DNA of 60,000 nucleotides from Lineus longissimus (GCF_910592395.1 NC_088318.1:11968349-12028348); one strand, 5' to 3'; positions 11,441 through 22,450 are shown, counted from the first letter of the stretch. Program-made: numbers and translations. The notes: generated from the letters alone by a model not told the origin.

Positions 11441-12099
11441 CTTCCATATTTTAAGTACAGATCCTCAAGGTCTTCAATCATAATAAAGGATGGGTTGATT
11501 ATTCTCTGCAGTTGACGTCTCATCAATGATAAACTACCCCCTCCATAACATTTCATATTTTCCAATTTACACCCTGATTAATTCCCTGTCATATTTGTCA
11601 CTGAAATTATCACCGATTTGTTCTGCCTGATTCTGAACGTGCTAATTTATTTTCCAATTTTTCTCGATTTCTGTTTCTGGCATCTGATTGATGGACTGTG
11701 ACATTGCTCCAGAAACTTGTCAAATTTCATTGCGACCTCCCGCGACCTTCTACATATCACGGATTTATATGTTTACAGATGTGATATGATGTTGAGAAGT
11801 GACTGACGGCTTGACGTTGCGAATTTAATCTTAAATGAGAATATTGGCTTTTTTATCGGATTTATCAGAACAAGATACGTCATTAGGGGCACCAGTTGAC
11901 ATTTAACTCAATGTTAGACAGGGATGTGACAACTATTTTTGGAGAATTTGACATAAGAAACGGAAAGATCCAAACCGCTGCTCTCCATTGAACTTTGAAT
12001 TTTCAAAATCGTATGAAAAATAAGCATTTTAGGTGGGGTATACATTATCTTCAAGTTTTCATATGTAACCCCGCGTTAGTTAGTTAACTTGTGACAAGC
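11441..12099. other. No gene seen
   Basis: Single-copy AT-rich sequence without recognisable features. Confidence 0.45.
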
Positions 12100-12255
12100 G
12101 AAACATGATGTGTGACAAAGTGAATCCTATTTCAGTTTGTGTCATGACATGTTTTCAAGCCAAAGTCTGTTACAAACCAGCTCATGACAAGTGACAAGTT
12201 ACCCTTGAATAGTGACAAGTGACCCTTAAATGGTGACAAGTGACAGTGTGAATCC
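12100..12255 (+). repeat. TGACAAGT-rich degenerate tandem repeat
   Basis: gtgacaagtga/gtgacaagtta recurs about every 21 bases at 12188-12250 (…gacccttaaatg…), with outlying copies at about 12091 and 12114. Two copies are followed by gtgaatcct, suggesting an older, longer unit. Confidence 0.6.
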
Positions 12256-14293
12256 TTTATATTCCCACCTCTCCTCATCAGCCCGTGAGGAGCCCCCTAC
12301 CCCACTCAAAGTCCTGAGGCAACCATAAACATGAATTGAAAATCCATCCCTCCCCATACAACTCCGGACCAATTCTAAACATCATGGGACCCATAAACGA
12401 AATTGATAAGTGTAAAACAATGGCAGTCTCGATCATTGTATCGTGACATTTCGATGAGTGATGACACCATTAAATGCCAGATTGATACAATTAATACTCC
12501 CATCATACACAAAATTATTGCCATGTAGTCAAAAATGAATGTCATATGATAATACCGGGCCAGTTTTTACTGGACCTCGATATGCAACCATTCATTGGAT
12601 TTTGATCTTATCATTTGTTTCTGGGTCAATTTATCTTGTGAGAATCAAAAAAGTTTTCATTGAAATTCACAAACTGTTTTGCGATCATGGTAGAATTGTG
12701 ATTAATTGAAACCATTGAAATTAGAATTAGAAATGAACTGAGAATTGACTGTCCATTGATGATGGATTTACATCAGAATGGCAAAAAAGGTTTGCAAATT
12801 TCACTGAATTTGGCCCAAATTAACTCTTGTTATGTTTCTGTGTCTTGTTCTGTATGGGAAATTAACTCTCGACTGGAAAATAATGTGTGTTTTGAAAAGA
12901 TACTTGGTGACTTTCGTACAAACGATGTTCCCAATCATGAGTGCATATCTAAAAGGATCATACCCATGACTGTCGACGCTATGATTGTCCCATTCCAACT
13001 CGGACCTAAAGTGCTTGGTCTTTTTAACGAGGTGTATCCTAATCAAGGAATCGCTCTGTTTTATTTTTATGCGCCGACTTCTGGGAATACTTTTTGATAA
13101 GTTGCTCGATGATAATGGAAGGCAAAGTTGTAAATCACCACAAATGTACATAATGCCCCATTGCCATGGCAACTGAGCGAAAAAAATGACTCTGATCAGG
13201 ATTTTGGGAGAATCATTTTCTCTATCTTTCTAAGTCTGAGTCAATGTTTTGATCAATTTGCTGCTCTAGTCTAAGTAGAAAGAAAATTCAGACTTATTTT
13301 GTTTTTTATCGTTTCGCTGTTCAATTATCTTCCATTTGTTGTGACCTTGGATTGGAGATTTGAGTATTTTTATGAAAGCCGGCAAAAAGCGGCTTCAAAG
13401 TGGCCACTTAAACATGAAAAAAATAAGATGGAATAATACTACAAATGTAACATTTCTCAAAAAATTATAAAACTTGTATATTTAAGTCGGGCCAAAATCA
13501 CTTTGTTATCTGAAGTTTCAAGAAAGGTAGATTATGAAGATGGCGAAGAGGTTACTCAAATGCTGTACAGTACAGCATTCACTAAAGCATATGCGCGAAC
13601 TTAGCCTAAGTTAGATTGAATCAGACTATCAATAGGGATGTTTAATTGACCATTCGTAACTTCAAGGTCGTACATGACCTGTGAAGGCATCGATCTTCAT
13701 GATAATGGAGAGTTCATCATTGATACATGGCGGCAAGGTTTCGAACAAGAAACGGCAGATGGGTGTCAGAAAAACTCAGTTTATCTAAAGTGCTAGAGAA
13801 AGGGTCTTAGATCGCTGATACTTAAGTATTTGCAGATGAACAGTGAAATAATGTTATTCTCACGCTACAAATAAAGTACACTGATCTCTGGACAATACAA
13901 AATAACCTTGAATACACAGACAACCAATCAAAGTATTGTCAATCAAAATCCAGCCGCCAGTTTTTCTGCTCCGATTTCTGTCACGATGCATCAATGTGAA
14001 AGCCGGGATGATGAGTGAATGATTGTTGTGGGCAAGGGTTAAGGATGCCACTCAATCAAGTCATTAGTTTATTGACTCATCCTAGTATCAAGCCCTCTTA
14101 CCATTGGCAAACAGAATAGATAATAATGAACGCAAAATTAAATTTTCCTTCCTGGGATGAAGGGTTTCCGTTTTTCCGGTGTATAGGGTACAAGAATGTC
14201 CAATATCAATTTGGTTGTGATTGTGATCCTAATAGACTTCTGATGGTGAGATTGAAATACTCTAAATTCACAAATGTGTGGTCTCACATATGA
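12256..14293. other. No gene seen
   Basis: Overlapping 113-codon (+) and 123-codon (-) frames around 12756-13172 show no domains. Around 12430-12560 there are several TAAT/ATTA cores, weaker than the clusters called elsewhere. Confidence 0.4.
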
Positions 14294-14486
14294 TAGTACC
14301 TACTGATATCCCTTGATTCACACCATTGGCGCGCCATTTACGCACTACCCAGAAGGTTGCGCGTAAATACACGCGAAACATAGAGAGATAAGTGCATCAG
14401 TGGTACATCATTGGTGCACTTCTCGTGCGTACATTGCGCGCAATTTACGCAAAGCAGGAAGGATGTCAATTGTGACTTCGACTGTA
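14294..14486 (+). mobile_element. Tc1/mariner-like MITE, family C copy 2
   Basis: The right end gtcaattgtgacttcgactg followed by TA (14485-14486) matches the termini of copy 1. The interior shares actacccag and gcaggaaggatgtcaattg. The left end is diverged (gatatcccttgattca aligned to gacatcccttaaatca of copy 1). The interior is rich in gcgcg, unlike the flanks. Confidence 0.55.
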
Positions 14487-15574
14487 TAGCCTCCCTTTGA
14501 AAAAATTGTATTGAAATTGTATTAAAATTGTATCAAAACATGGGTTAACCAACCAGCTCCATGTGAATCTGAATCAACATGATCCCATCCTGTCATATAC
14601 CTCACAAAAACCACACGTTTGGTATCAGCGTGCCAAACTCTCTTGATAATGCATCCAAACCTGGAAACAAAAAGGCGAACAAGAACAATGCATGTGCTGG
14701 TCTGGGAATGAAGCGTTTTATAATAGCGGGTTGTCAGCTTATGACAGTTGTGTCACAGCGCGTATGATGGATGCGACGTATGGACCTTGCTCATTACATA
14801 AAAAAGACACAACCCCGCATAAACAATTGGATGATTTTTCATGGAGATCTGTATTTTTAACCCCAAAATGCTACATCAATGTCTGACAATGACTACTCTG
14901 ATTTAACCCATTGGCACTTGACTATCATACGCTTCGTCAGAAGTAAATGACCACATCCTTTCGGGCTGCTGTGAAAGAACTATTTTGAAGGTTTCCTCAA
15001 AGCTTAGTTTTCTGATCTCTTATTTTGGGACCCAAAAGGATTTTTTTTACATTTCATAATCATTGTTACCAGCTAAATTTTCTTGTATATATCAGGTAGC
15101 TACATTGACAAATTGCTTTGATTTGCACATTTTCTTCTCTGTACTGCTTATTTGCACATCAAATGTTTGCCAGATTCACAAAAATATAACCCCCAGGAAA
15201 ATTTCGCCATGTAAGGTATCACAACAGCACCTTGCCTGAACGCGCCAAAAGTGACTCAGCGATCTAACTCAACTCGTGTGGAAATCTCCTTAACAACATC
15301 CCACTCAAAACCAATAATCATCGTACTTGTAATATTTGAACACTTACTGAGGGGCACCTGACATGAAATGATTGTTGACATCTGGAAATATCACAATACC
15401 TTTCTCAAATATTGCCGAAAGTGAGTAATCTAAGACAGATCGTCTGGAATGATTATCCCTTTCACTTCCAAACGAAATGAAAGATGTCTGTTTCTTGTAT
15501 TTTTTGTCAGGGAAACTGCCTTCTTCTTCTGCATTTGTAAGATTCTGAAGTCTGCTAAAGCTGAAGAAGCTGCT
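14487..15574. other. No gene seen
   Basis: Short frames only (two overlapping + frames at 14579-14886) with no motif. An acceptor-like sequence attttttgtcag ends at about 15510 but has no paired donor with an open exon. Confidence 0.4.
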
Positions 15575-15700
15575 GTGGTCTTGTGGCTCAGACTCTCAGT
15601 TAGTGGTGAAGAGGTCACTGGTTCCAGCCCACAGTATGAGTGAGACTCTTGGCAGGTCCTTGTGTCTAAAGCACTGTGCAAACGGGTGATTCAGGTCACA
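15575..15700 (+). mobile_element. tRNA-derived SINE
   Basis: A-box-like tgtggctcagactc (about 15582-15595) is followed by the B-box-like tggttccagccc (15619-15630). After that comes a tail, cttggcaggtccttgtgtct, with aaagcactgtgcaaacgg. The order tRNA head then 'ttggca-gtcctt' tail is typical of invertebrate SINEs. It abuts family A copy 3 directly. Confidence 0.55.
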
Positions 15701-15935
15701 CCGCAACCAGCAATTATAATTGCTGCTATGTGCAACAAAAGATCAGGTTTGGAAACCAATAGTCGCTGCGTTAGATAATGATCGCACGTTGCCACCATCA
15801 GCAATTTTTGTTGCCCATCGGCAATTCTTGCTGAAGGCAACTTGACATGACCACCGCCAACGAGTGATTTTGGTCGCAAATGACCATGATTGCAGATTGC
15901 AGTGATTCACATCGCTCATTTGCAGGGCATTCAAT
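15701..15935 (+). mobile_element. Family A MITE, copy 3 (rearranged)
   Basis: Contains the core cagcaattataattgctg at the left and gattgcagattgcagtgatt with atcgctcatttgcaggg at the right. Between them are repeated gcaattttt/gcaattctt and cgcacgttgcc pieces. Several partial palindromes suggest nested or rearranged copies. Confidence 0.5.
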
Positions 15936-16640
15936 ATTTTAGTGATCAGAGATGGTCAGGTTGTAGCACTGATTGAGCAGCTCATCTGGTTCACTGGAAT
16001 GATTCAGTATAGATCGATTAAAGTCTGAAGTCAGATGATGACAGTTGATATCAGACCACAAACTAAAAATATTTTAAACTTTATACTTTTACTATTAATT
16101 GTCGAAAAATGAAACGCCATGAATATTTCAATATCTTTCATAACAATAACCCAAAGTGAATGTCAAACAGTTATTAAAAAACAACTCAAGTAGAAATTGG
16201 CAATTATAATTTCTGTAAAGCAAATATCATTAGAAAAACTGGTGAGATTTTTGTGTTGAAAAGTCTTAATAGTTGAAGATTTACATGGGGAACATTTGTT
16301 ACAATGGAAAAGATTGTTGATATAATAGGCATGTCACAATAGCAACTTGCCCGAAGTGACAATCGGGAGATCTAATCACCTCATGTGGAAATGGGCAATC
16401 ACAGTTTCCCTTTCTCTTGCAACTAAAGTAAATCCTGGTCGAACAATGTCGACGCACCCTGGTGCACAAATTATGCCAAATAATATTTGTATTGTAAACA
16501 TGGCTGTGATTGGGTAGATTCTCAAGTGGATGTTTTGAGATTTGAAGTAACCGTATTGATATTGTCTTGTATTGGCCTTTCGCTAACATTGCTCACGAGA
16601 ATGTTTTGAAGAAGTGTTATGTGCATGGTTCTGTCAAATG
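15936..16640. other. No gene seen
   Basis: AT-rich single-copy sequence upstream of the splice-like site. The - frame at 16299-16589 has no motif. Confidence 0.4.
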
Positions 16641-16651
16641 AAATATCAAAA

Positions 16652-16689
16652 AAGTTAACTGTCATTTTCTCTTATATTTTCAGGTAAGC
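16652..16689 (+). other. Candidate recursive splice site
   Basis: A long pyrimidine tract (tcattttctcttatattttc) ends in CAG at 16683 and is followed with no gap by gtaagc (16684-16689). A branch-point-like ttaac lies about 28 bases upstream. This is the best match in the window to the ratcheting-point consensus (Y-tract, CAG, GTAAG). Confidence 0.45.
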
Positions 16690-16722
16690 TCACAGGTCGA
16701 CTTTGACAGTCGGAAAGGTCTG
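16684..16722 (+). CDS. Candidate 39-nt microexon (RS-exon), 13 codons
   Basis: The segment lies between the strong 3' splice site ending at 16683 and a second consensus donor, gtaagc, at 16723-16728. It is a multiple of three and is open in one phase only, reading VSSQVDFDSRKGL; the other two phases hit stops. It could be a frame-preserving microexon, or the RS-exon associated with recursive splicing. I do not recognise the peptide. If the second donor is skipped the phase stays open for about 45 codons. Confidence 0.22.
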
Positions 16723-16750
16723 GTAAGCTTCATATTAACCTCTGAAGCAC

Positions 16751-16855
16751 CTGGTTACTGCCAAGTGCCAAGTGGCAAGGTTGTTTCTGTTTACTGCAAA
16801 GTTGCGATGTTTATTTAAGTCCCTGGTTACTGCAAAGTGGCAATGTTTATTTTTA
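16751..16855 (+). repeat. Three-copy 36-bp tandem repeat
   Basis: ctggttactgc or ctgtttactgc starts at 16751, 16787 and 16823, each followed by an aagtggcaa-like segment. Units are diverged. Confidence 0.6.
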
Positions 16856-17395
16856 CTTGTGGCACAGACAAAAGCAATGTACTGTAAGCCATGATTTATT
16901 TGTGAGTGTTTTATTTTTTTGATAATTGAAGATTACAAGTACAGTGAAGGCTTTTAATAAAAAAAAGACTCAACATTTCTTATCACTCTTTTTTTTCTCA
17001 TGTTTATTGCATTCCTTGCTTCTGCTTCCCCTTGTAACTTTTAAACATGTTGTTACATGACCAGTTGGCTGTGCTAATCCACTAACAGATATTTCAATTC
17101 TTTTTGCCATTCGAGACGCACGGGATGCAAGAAATACAATGACGACAACGTTGTTGCATTTCATCCTAAAGACAAAGCGGCAGCAAAAAATAACTTATCC
17201 TGTTACACGTTTACAGGTTGGCAACACTAATCTTATATATAGTGTCCTTTGTTTTTGCATGGTTTGGTATGTAAAACTAGCAAAAAAACACCGATATTTG
17301 ATGCGGAGTTGGAAGATCTAAAAAACTAAATTTACTGCTGCCTTTTTCCCTGTTTTGAGCCAGTAGTGGTGTAGGTCAACCAATATGAAGTTATG
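16856..17395. other. No gene seen
   Basis: Single-copy sequence. Short frames on both strands near 16970-17321 carry no motif. Confidence 0.4.
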
Positions 17396-17511
17396 TAAGG
17401 TAGAGTGGGGTAATTGTAGTCCCGGTTTAATTGTAGCCCCTGCCTATGATATTGATTGATATCCCCATCCATCAAACAATGCAGGGGCTACAAATACCCC
17501 ATTCTACCTTA
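17396..17511 (+). mobile_element. Compact MITE with TA target duplication
   Basis: Inverted repeats aggtagagtggggtaattg (left) and caaataccccattctacct (right) pair, and a second block gcccctgc/gcaggggc pairs inside. TA flanks both sides (17396-17397, 17510-17511). The element is 112 bp and could fold into a near-complete hairpin. The TA duplication suggests a Tc1/mariner-mobilised MITE. Confidence 0.65.
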
Positions 17512-19047
17512 TCTAATTTCTCGTTTCAAAATAAGCCAAAATAAGGTGTGGATGCTGCTGTTTAAAGTTTGAAAATGTTGCTTGTGGCTTTGAGATTTCC
17601 TGTCGACATGGTGTGACAAGACATGTGGCGGTGCATGGTGGGAATTAGGCACATTTTCCTCCTGGCCACCTAAATCCCATGCCCAAGTTGCCCCTTTGAG
17701 GGGAGGGGAGTAGAATAAACAACACATCACAGCATGGTGCAGAACAGCGGGGTTAACTCCTTCTGATGGCCAGACCACTGTGTGACTCATTAGGCAGTGC
17801 TTGTTCAATCTCTATCGCCGCTGGGCGTATAGCATTGACATCAAAATCCTTATCCCCATCAAATCTCCCTGTCTGTTGTTTTCAAATCAGAAAAAATATC
17901 CATATCACCGGATTCTCCAAGGTTATTTTAGCAACATTTTTATCGTCAATAGTCAGAGTTTCTGCTATTGTTTTTGGCGATTAAGTTGTATTGTATGTTT
18001 GAGTCCCTCTTGACCTGGACATTGTTCTGGGGGCCCAGGTTGACAATTTCAAGCTTTGATAAAATTGGCGTAATCGGGTTTCAAGGACGAGTTACATTTC
18101 CTGATTGAATATTCAATTCGATCTTTTTTCTCACATTTTGTGTCCTGTGATCTTTGTTTCACAGTTTCTTCCAATTTATAGTGACACCCTGCTGTGACAA
18201 AAGCATCAATCTTGGGCAGTTAAGTTAAAAATTAATCAAATTGTGAATCAGTCATTATCAAGGTCATAGAGTTCATTAATTTTTTATTTGATTTTGTTTA
18301 AAAATTTTGTAGAAGAATCCAGATTTGAATATTAGGAGGGGTCAGTGTGGAATAGGACTTGCCATTTTTGGCCTAACGATAAAGAACTTGTAGTAATGCA
18401 TTACCATTACATTTCAGTAGCAAATGCATTATTTTATATGTTTTAAGTCTACCAACAATTGCAAATGAGGAAATTTGCTAACCTTAACCCTTTTCGAACA
18501 TCTTACAGCTTGCAGTAGCTTCGCACTGTAGCATCATATCTATTCATTATAGTTTCAATATCCGTCCTTTCAAAATAAATGAAGTGGATGAACATGATGG
18601 AAAGCTATGTGTCACCCGATTCAGCTTCAATAAAAATCTGCATTAGTTGGCAAAGGGTTAATTAGATTCTGGTAGAATAATACGACAATAGTAGATTTCA
18701 TTACTGCGGCACAAATGAAGTTTATCAATGATAGCCTGGGCAAATATTGGTGTATAATTGTGTGGTGTGGTGAGAGTGGGTCTGCGATTGTTTCGGGAAC
18801 TGGGGCAGGTGGAGGGGTATATTGTGGGCATGGTGGAATATTGGTGAACATTGGAGAAGTAGCTGACCCGGCCCTAATACTTGAATCTGTGATGATACTG
18901 AGCAGGTTTCTTCAGCAATGGATGAACACCTCGAAAATGGCTTGATTTCTTTTCATTTCCCCAATGGAGGCGCAGACATAATTGTGACAACAGAAACTTG
19001 TTGTCAGTTTTGTTTGCATTTTGATGTCATTTTGACAATCGTGACAG
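17512..19047. other. No gene seen
   Basis: Frames at 17509-17808 (-), 17766-18013 (+) and 18627-18945 show no domains. The sequence is single copy. Confidence 0.4.
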
Positions 19048-19332
19048 AGTTTTGGAGCTATTTTTAACCTTAATGTAGCAAAAGATGCGGCACCTGCTAG
19101 GTGTATCAATGCAATTACTTTCAAGAGTGAAATCAGACCAAGATTGACTGATCTCGGTAGGAATGGTTCAACAATAAAGCACTCCCTCACAGAGGGGCAC
19201 CACGATTTGGTCAAGAATAAAGCGAATGTAAAGGATTCCTCAAAGTGGTCACCCAGGCCTTCAAAGCAGCCCGTTGGGAAGACACGAAATTGGCCCGTCG
19301 AGTTCAAGGGGTTATCTTTTGAAATCGACTGA
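19048..19332 (+). CDS. Unrecognised open stretch after an acceptor-like site
   Basis: About 94 codons are open from a possible acceptor (tttgacaatcgtgacag, ending at 19047) to a TGA at 19330-19332. The composition is protein-like and low in repeats (for example TEGHHDLVKNKANVKDSS). The opposite strand is also open for 160 codons (18912-19394), which weakens the case for either. No family was recognised; a terminal exon is possible but unproven. Confidence 0.12.
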   Translation, partial: SFGAIFNLNVAKDAAPARCINAITFKSEIRPRLTDLGRNGSTIKHSLTEGHHDLVKNKANVKDSSKWSPRPSKQPVGKTRNWPVEFKGLSFEID

Positions 19333-19531
19333 TTATTTTGTAAAGAATACATGTAGTGCCAGTGTGCCTTTCCTTGGTGTTCCGGGTTCAACACTCCTGA
19401 TAGCGATATTGCACATCAGTCGATAGACCTATGTCCGCACGTTTGGAAATTGCGAGAAAAAAATTACGGCGTGACCCTCTGCCGTGAAAGTGTTAATCCA
19501 CCTGGTTTGCTGCCAATCGTTGACAAACTGA

Positions 19532-19978
19532 TTAGCACAATAATAGAGAAGTGACATACTTTGCTGGAAATCGCACAAAGGACCCAAAGAGATTTCCATG
19601 ACAACTCCCCACGAACAATCCGAATGCCCGACGTTGCGCCCCTCCGTAGAAAAATGGTTCGGTCCGATAGTTCGTGATTTGTTCGTGGATGATTCTCACT
19701 GTGTACAATTCAGTTGATGATAATTCGCTTCTTGGAAATTGGCTCCGGGAAGAGAAACTTTGGGGATTACTAAGTTCAACTGGTTGCAGGCCTTGGCTTG
19801 ATGAACGCAACTCCGATGGTAGTTTCACGAGTGAGTACATATTTTCCCGTCGTAGATATCGAAATTGTGAATTTTGATTTTTCGTCGCTGGGTGTTGTGT
19901 GTAATCAGATAGTCGAGCATACGTGTTCGATGATATTTTGATGTTGGTTTCATCGGGACACTTGCGGCTACAGCTCAT
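19532..19978 (-). CDS. Unrecognised 148-codon frame behind a promoter-like module
   Basis: The frame starts at an ATG (19978) with A at position -3 and lies about 80 bases downstream of a TATA-like box. A possible donor, gtatgtca, occurs near its end (…FPA then AAgtatgt). The product is rich in Ser, Arg and Asn, without a signal peptide or membrane segment that I can see. I do not recognise a family. The local sequence is richer in CpG than its flanks. It may be a first exon or chance. Confidence 0.18.
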   Translation of the reverse strand: MSCSRKCPDETNIKISSNTYARLSDYTQHPATKNQNSQFRYLRRENMYSLVKLPSELRSSSQGLQPVELSNPQSFSSRSQFPRSELSSTELYTVRIIHEQITNYRTEPFFYGGAQRRAFGLFVGSCHGNLFGSFVRFPAKYVTSLLLC

Positions 19979-20010
19979 GTTACCGTTTGTTTTTACTGCA
20001 CGCCTCTTTG

Positions 20011-20091
20011 ATTGGATGATTGGTTAATTATTACCTGACGAACAGTAGTTTCAGACGATTTTATACTGATTGGTGTGTTTGCTTAGATTGG
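20011..20091 (-). promoter_or_regulatory. CCAAT/TATA promoter-like module
   Basis: On the - strand two CCAAT boxes (20091-20087 and 20073-20069) precede gtataaaatc (20066-20057). Two more CCAAT motifs (20023-20019 and 20015-20011) follow. The spacing CCAAT-TATA-about 30 bases fits a pol II core promoter with initiation near 20030-20038. The motifs are seen; activity is inferred. Confidence 0.3.
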
Positions 20092-20521
20092 TGTGTTTGA
20101 GTAGAATTTCACAGCGACTTTATGTCAAAGATCAATACGTCTCGAGAACTTCTGTTAATGCTTATAGTCCCAACGGGGACAGATCAGTTGTGTTTTCGAA
20201 AAGTTAAGATTGGGTTGTTTCGAGAATTATTCATCAATAAGTGTTTGTGTGTCGAATTATTCAGCTGTTGTCATTGGGTTTTATTAGATATCAATGTCTC
20301 TTGGCAACATTAGCGATACGTGTAACGCAAGCTGGTTGGTTGTCTTAAGGAGTTGTTGTGATCAGCTGTCCACTCTGCAGTGGCCGCAGCTCGACTGAAA
20401 ATTCCATCACTTTTTCAATCATTATCTAAAACAACTTTGTGCTTAATTGTAAAACTGAACCAGATTTGTTTATAGTGGTAACTGAAGAGTCCAAATTTAC
20501 TTTTTTTTATTGGTTGGTGAG
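20092..20521. other. No gene seen
   Basis: Single-copy sequence with a short palindrome ccactctgcagtgg at about 20369. Confidence 0.4.
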
Positions 20522-20601
20522 GACTGCATCACGGTATTGTGTATAACTGCATTTCTATTTTCCTGAGCCACCAGTAAATACAAACGCCATACCCCTTTAA
20601 G
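20522..20601 (+). repeat. Family D dispersed repeat, copy 1
   Basis: actgcatcacggtattgtgt followed by ataactgcattt and cctgagccac matches 51439-51530 closely over about 50 bases, with weaker similarity beyond (tacaaacgccataccccttt versus tacaaatggtgtatcacttt). The element type is unknown. Confidence 0.55.
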
Positions 20602-20944
20602 GCACTTCTTTGATATGACTTGATCATGATATATATTGTTTTCTTAGGCATTGTCATAAGATGCAAAGTTATTCCCACTCCTCTGCCCACCTGGTGCCAG
20701 AATAACTATGATTAATTGCATCTAAACAATTTTTAAAACATCTAAATATTATTGAAATTTATTTATGCAAATGAATTAATACTCATTCATAGAAGAAAAA
20801 TTATTTTTTATACTACTTCAGTGAAAGCCAATTTCTTTTGCATATCATTTCAGTCCTTTCCACCTGCTGGCGCAAACAGCTAGCTTTTAAAATGAAATGG
20901 TAATTTTGCGAAACTTTTAAAGCATGGTTCCAGTTCGGAACCCT
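20602..20944. other. No gene seen
   Basis: AT-rich single-copy sequence. No features. Confidence 0.4.
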
Positions 20945-21160
20945 GGGAGACCAGCAGTGTCATAGCGGTTAGAGCACCAGGCTATTAATCAGGAGATCAT
21001 TGGTTTGACTCTTTGAATGATCAATTCTATTTCTGACATGACCCCCCTCACGCATATCTCCTTCAAAGAAAACACTGCATTGATTATGCATGATTTGCAG
21101 TTGAGCGCAACGCAGTGTTTTCTTTGAAGGAGATGCCTCAGAGGTTATGTCAGTTATGCG
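20945..21160 (+). mobile_element. SINE-like head followed by long hairpin
   Basis: A tRNA-like head has an A-box-like tagcggttagagcac (about 20960) and a B-box-like ggtttgactct (about 21002). It is followed at 21033-21153 by an inverted repeat whose inner 22 bases (tctccttcaaagaaaacact plus gc) are perfectly inverted and whose outer arms (ctgacatgacc / ggttatgtcag) also pair. This could be one composite element or a SINE with an adjoining MITE. Confidence 0.5.
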
Positions 21161-22264
21161 CAAACTGTACCATCGTCATATCCTGGACCGAAGTTCCATG
21201 TGTCATATTAATAAAAACTTGTCAATCTCATCTGTCTTTATGAGGGGATGACTTTATTTTGTCAGTTAGAGTTTGCTACGAGTACCGTTCATATTCTTCC
21301 AAAATTAATCAAAGAAAACTTTTAACAGTTGAAAAATATATCTTGAATGCATGGAAGGAATCAACTGTTTTTTTATGATTGGTGATTTCAAATCAAAATT
21401 TCTCTATGTGAGGGAGTGGTGCCTCATCAAGGTCCCTGACAAAGTATGAGTAATTGGCCCCAATTCCTCAGGGACAGAGCCGACTACCTGGGATATGTTC
21501 AACATACCATGCACTGTGATATTGCTGCTATTTTTTCGACAGGAGGTTTCCACTCCACAAACAACTGTCTGTCCCGCTTTGCTGCCTTATCATCGCAGAC
21601 TTCAATGGTAAATTACATGTTTTTTCTTTAGTCGAGTCCAGTCACTTGCATCGAGTAAATCCCGCATTTATTGTTTTTCTGGGCTGTTAAAAACTCCACA
21701 TTTCTATAAGTGTTTCATGATAGGTTTCCTTTAATGCCCTGCAGTCTGCTCCATTGATTCACTGAGCGCTGATAAACGATATGAACATTGATTTACAAGG
21801 GTTTTAATATCAATTAGGCAATTAGTTTGTAGGGGGTGATACCTACTCATCCTAAGAGTATACACATATCGTATGTCATCCTGTTGAGTGTGATGCTGTC
21901 AGCGCTATGCTCTCATGAGTAGTGACAATAAAGTCCACCGGAGGTTGACCTTATCTTTCTTGAAAGGGAGTGACCCAAAGTTTTGACCAAACACCTCGGC
22001 AGTCTTCTCAACGTTTTTAATTGAAAACCGGATACCAGATGCAAATCTTTTTGTCAGTGTCGGGTAAAACATTTCGTTTATTGTCATTAGGGATGTGTCT
22101 CAAGCCATGTCCCTCAGGGTGACAGGAAAGTAACTTGTCAGATTAGTTTGTACAGTATTTCCCAGGTAACTGGATATGCATTGTGAATATTTTTATTTTG
22201 TGCTCTAACTTGACCTTAGCTACATGTGGGATATTATGACATAGCTGTATGAACTACTTATACA
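21161..22264. other. No gene seen
   Basis: Single-copy sequence. It holds a small hairpin, gtccctga…tcagggac, at 21432-21476, and a weak acceptor/donor juxtaposition, tatttcccag|gtaact, at about 22165. Confidence 0.4.
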
Positions 22265-22450
22265 TATGCGGTGATGGAACATCCCTCCTGACAACTCTGT
22301 AAGCAGGACATTCTCTTCACTGAGGACATTGATTTTGGTCCTGAATTAGTCAATTCTATCCAATTAGCCTTCTCTAATCAGGACACCTCTCTATTAAGGA
22401 CAGTATTTGTCAGTCCGAAGGGTGTCCCTGAGAGAGATTCCACTGTAATG
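22265..22450 (+). mobile_element. Family B element, copy 2 (near complete)
   Basis: The left end gtgatggaacatccctcct pairs with the inverted right end (cagtggaatctctctcagg read on the - strand). The interior has the family's ggacattgattttggtcctg and ggacacctctctattaagg segments. The ends define a non-autonomous DNA transposon of about 175-180 bp. Confidence 0.6.

Noticed and set aside
20945-21015. Functional tRNA gene
   Set aside because: A- and B-box-like words are present, but the acceptor and anticodon stems do not pair well and the piece is joined to a repeat. A SINE is more likely.
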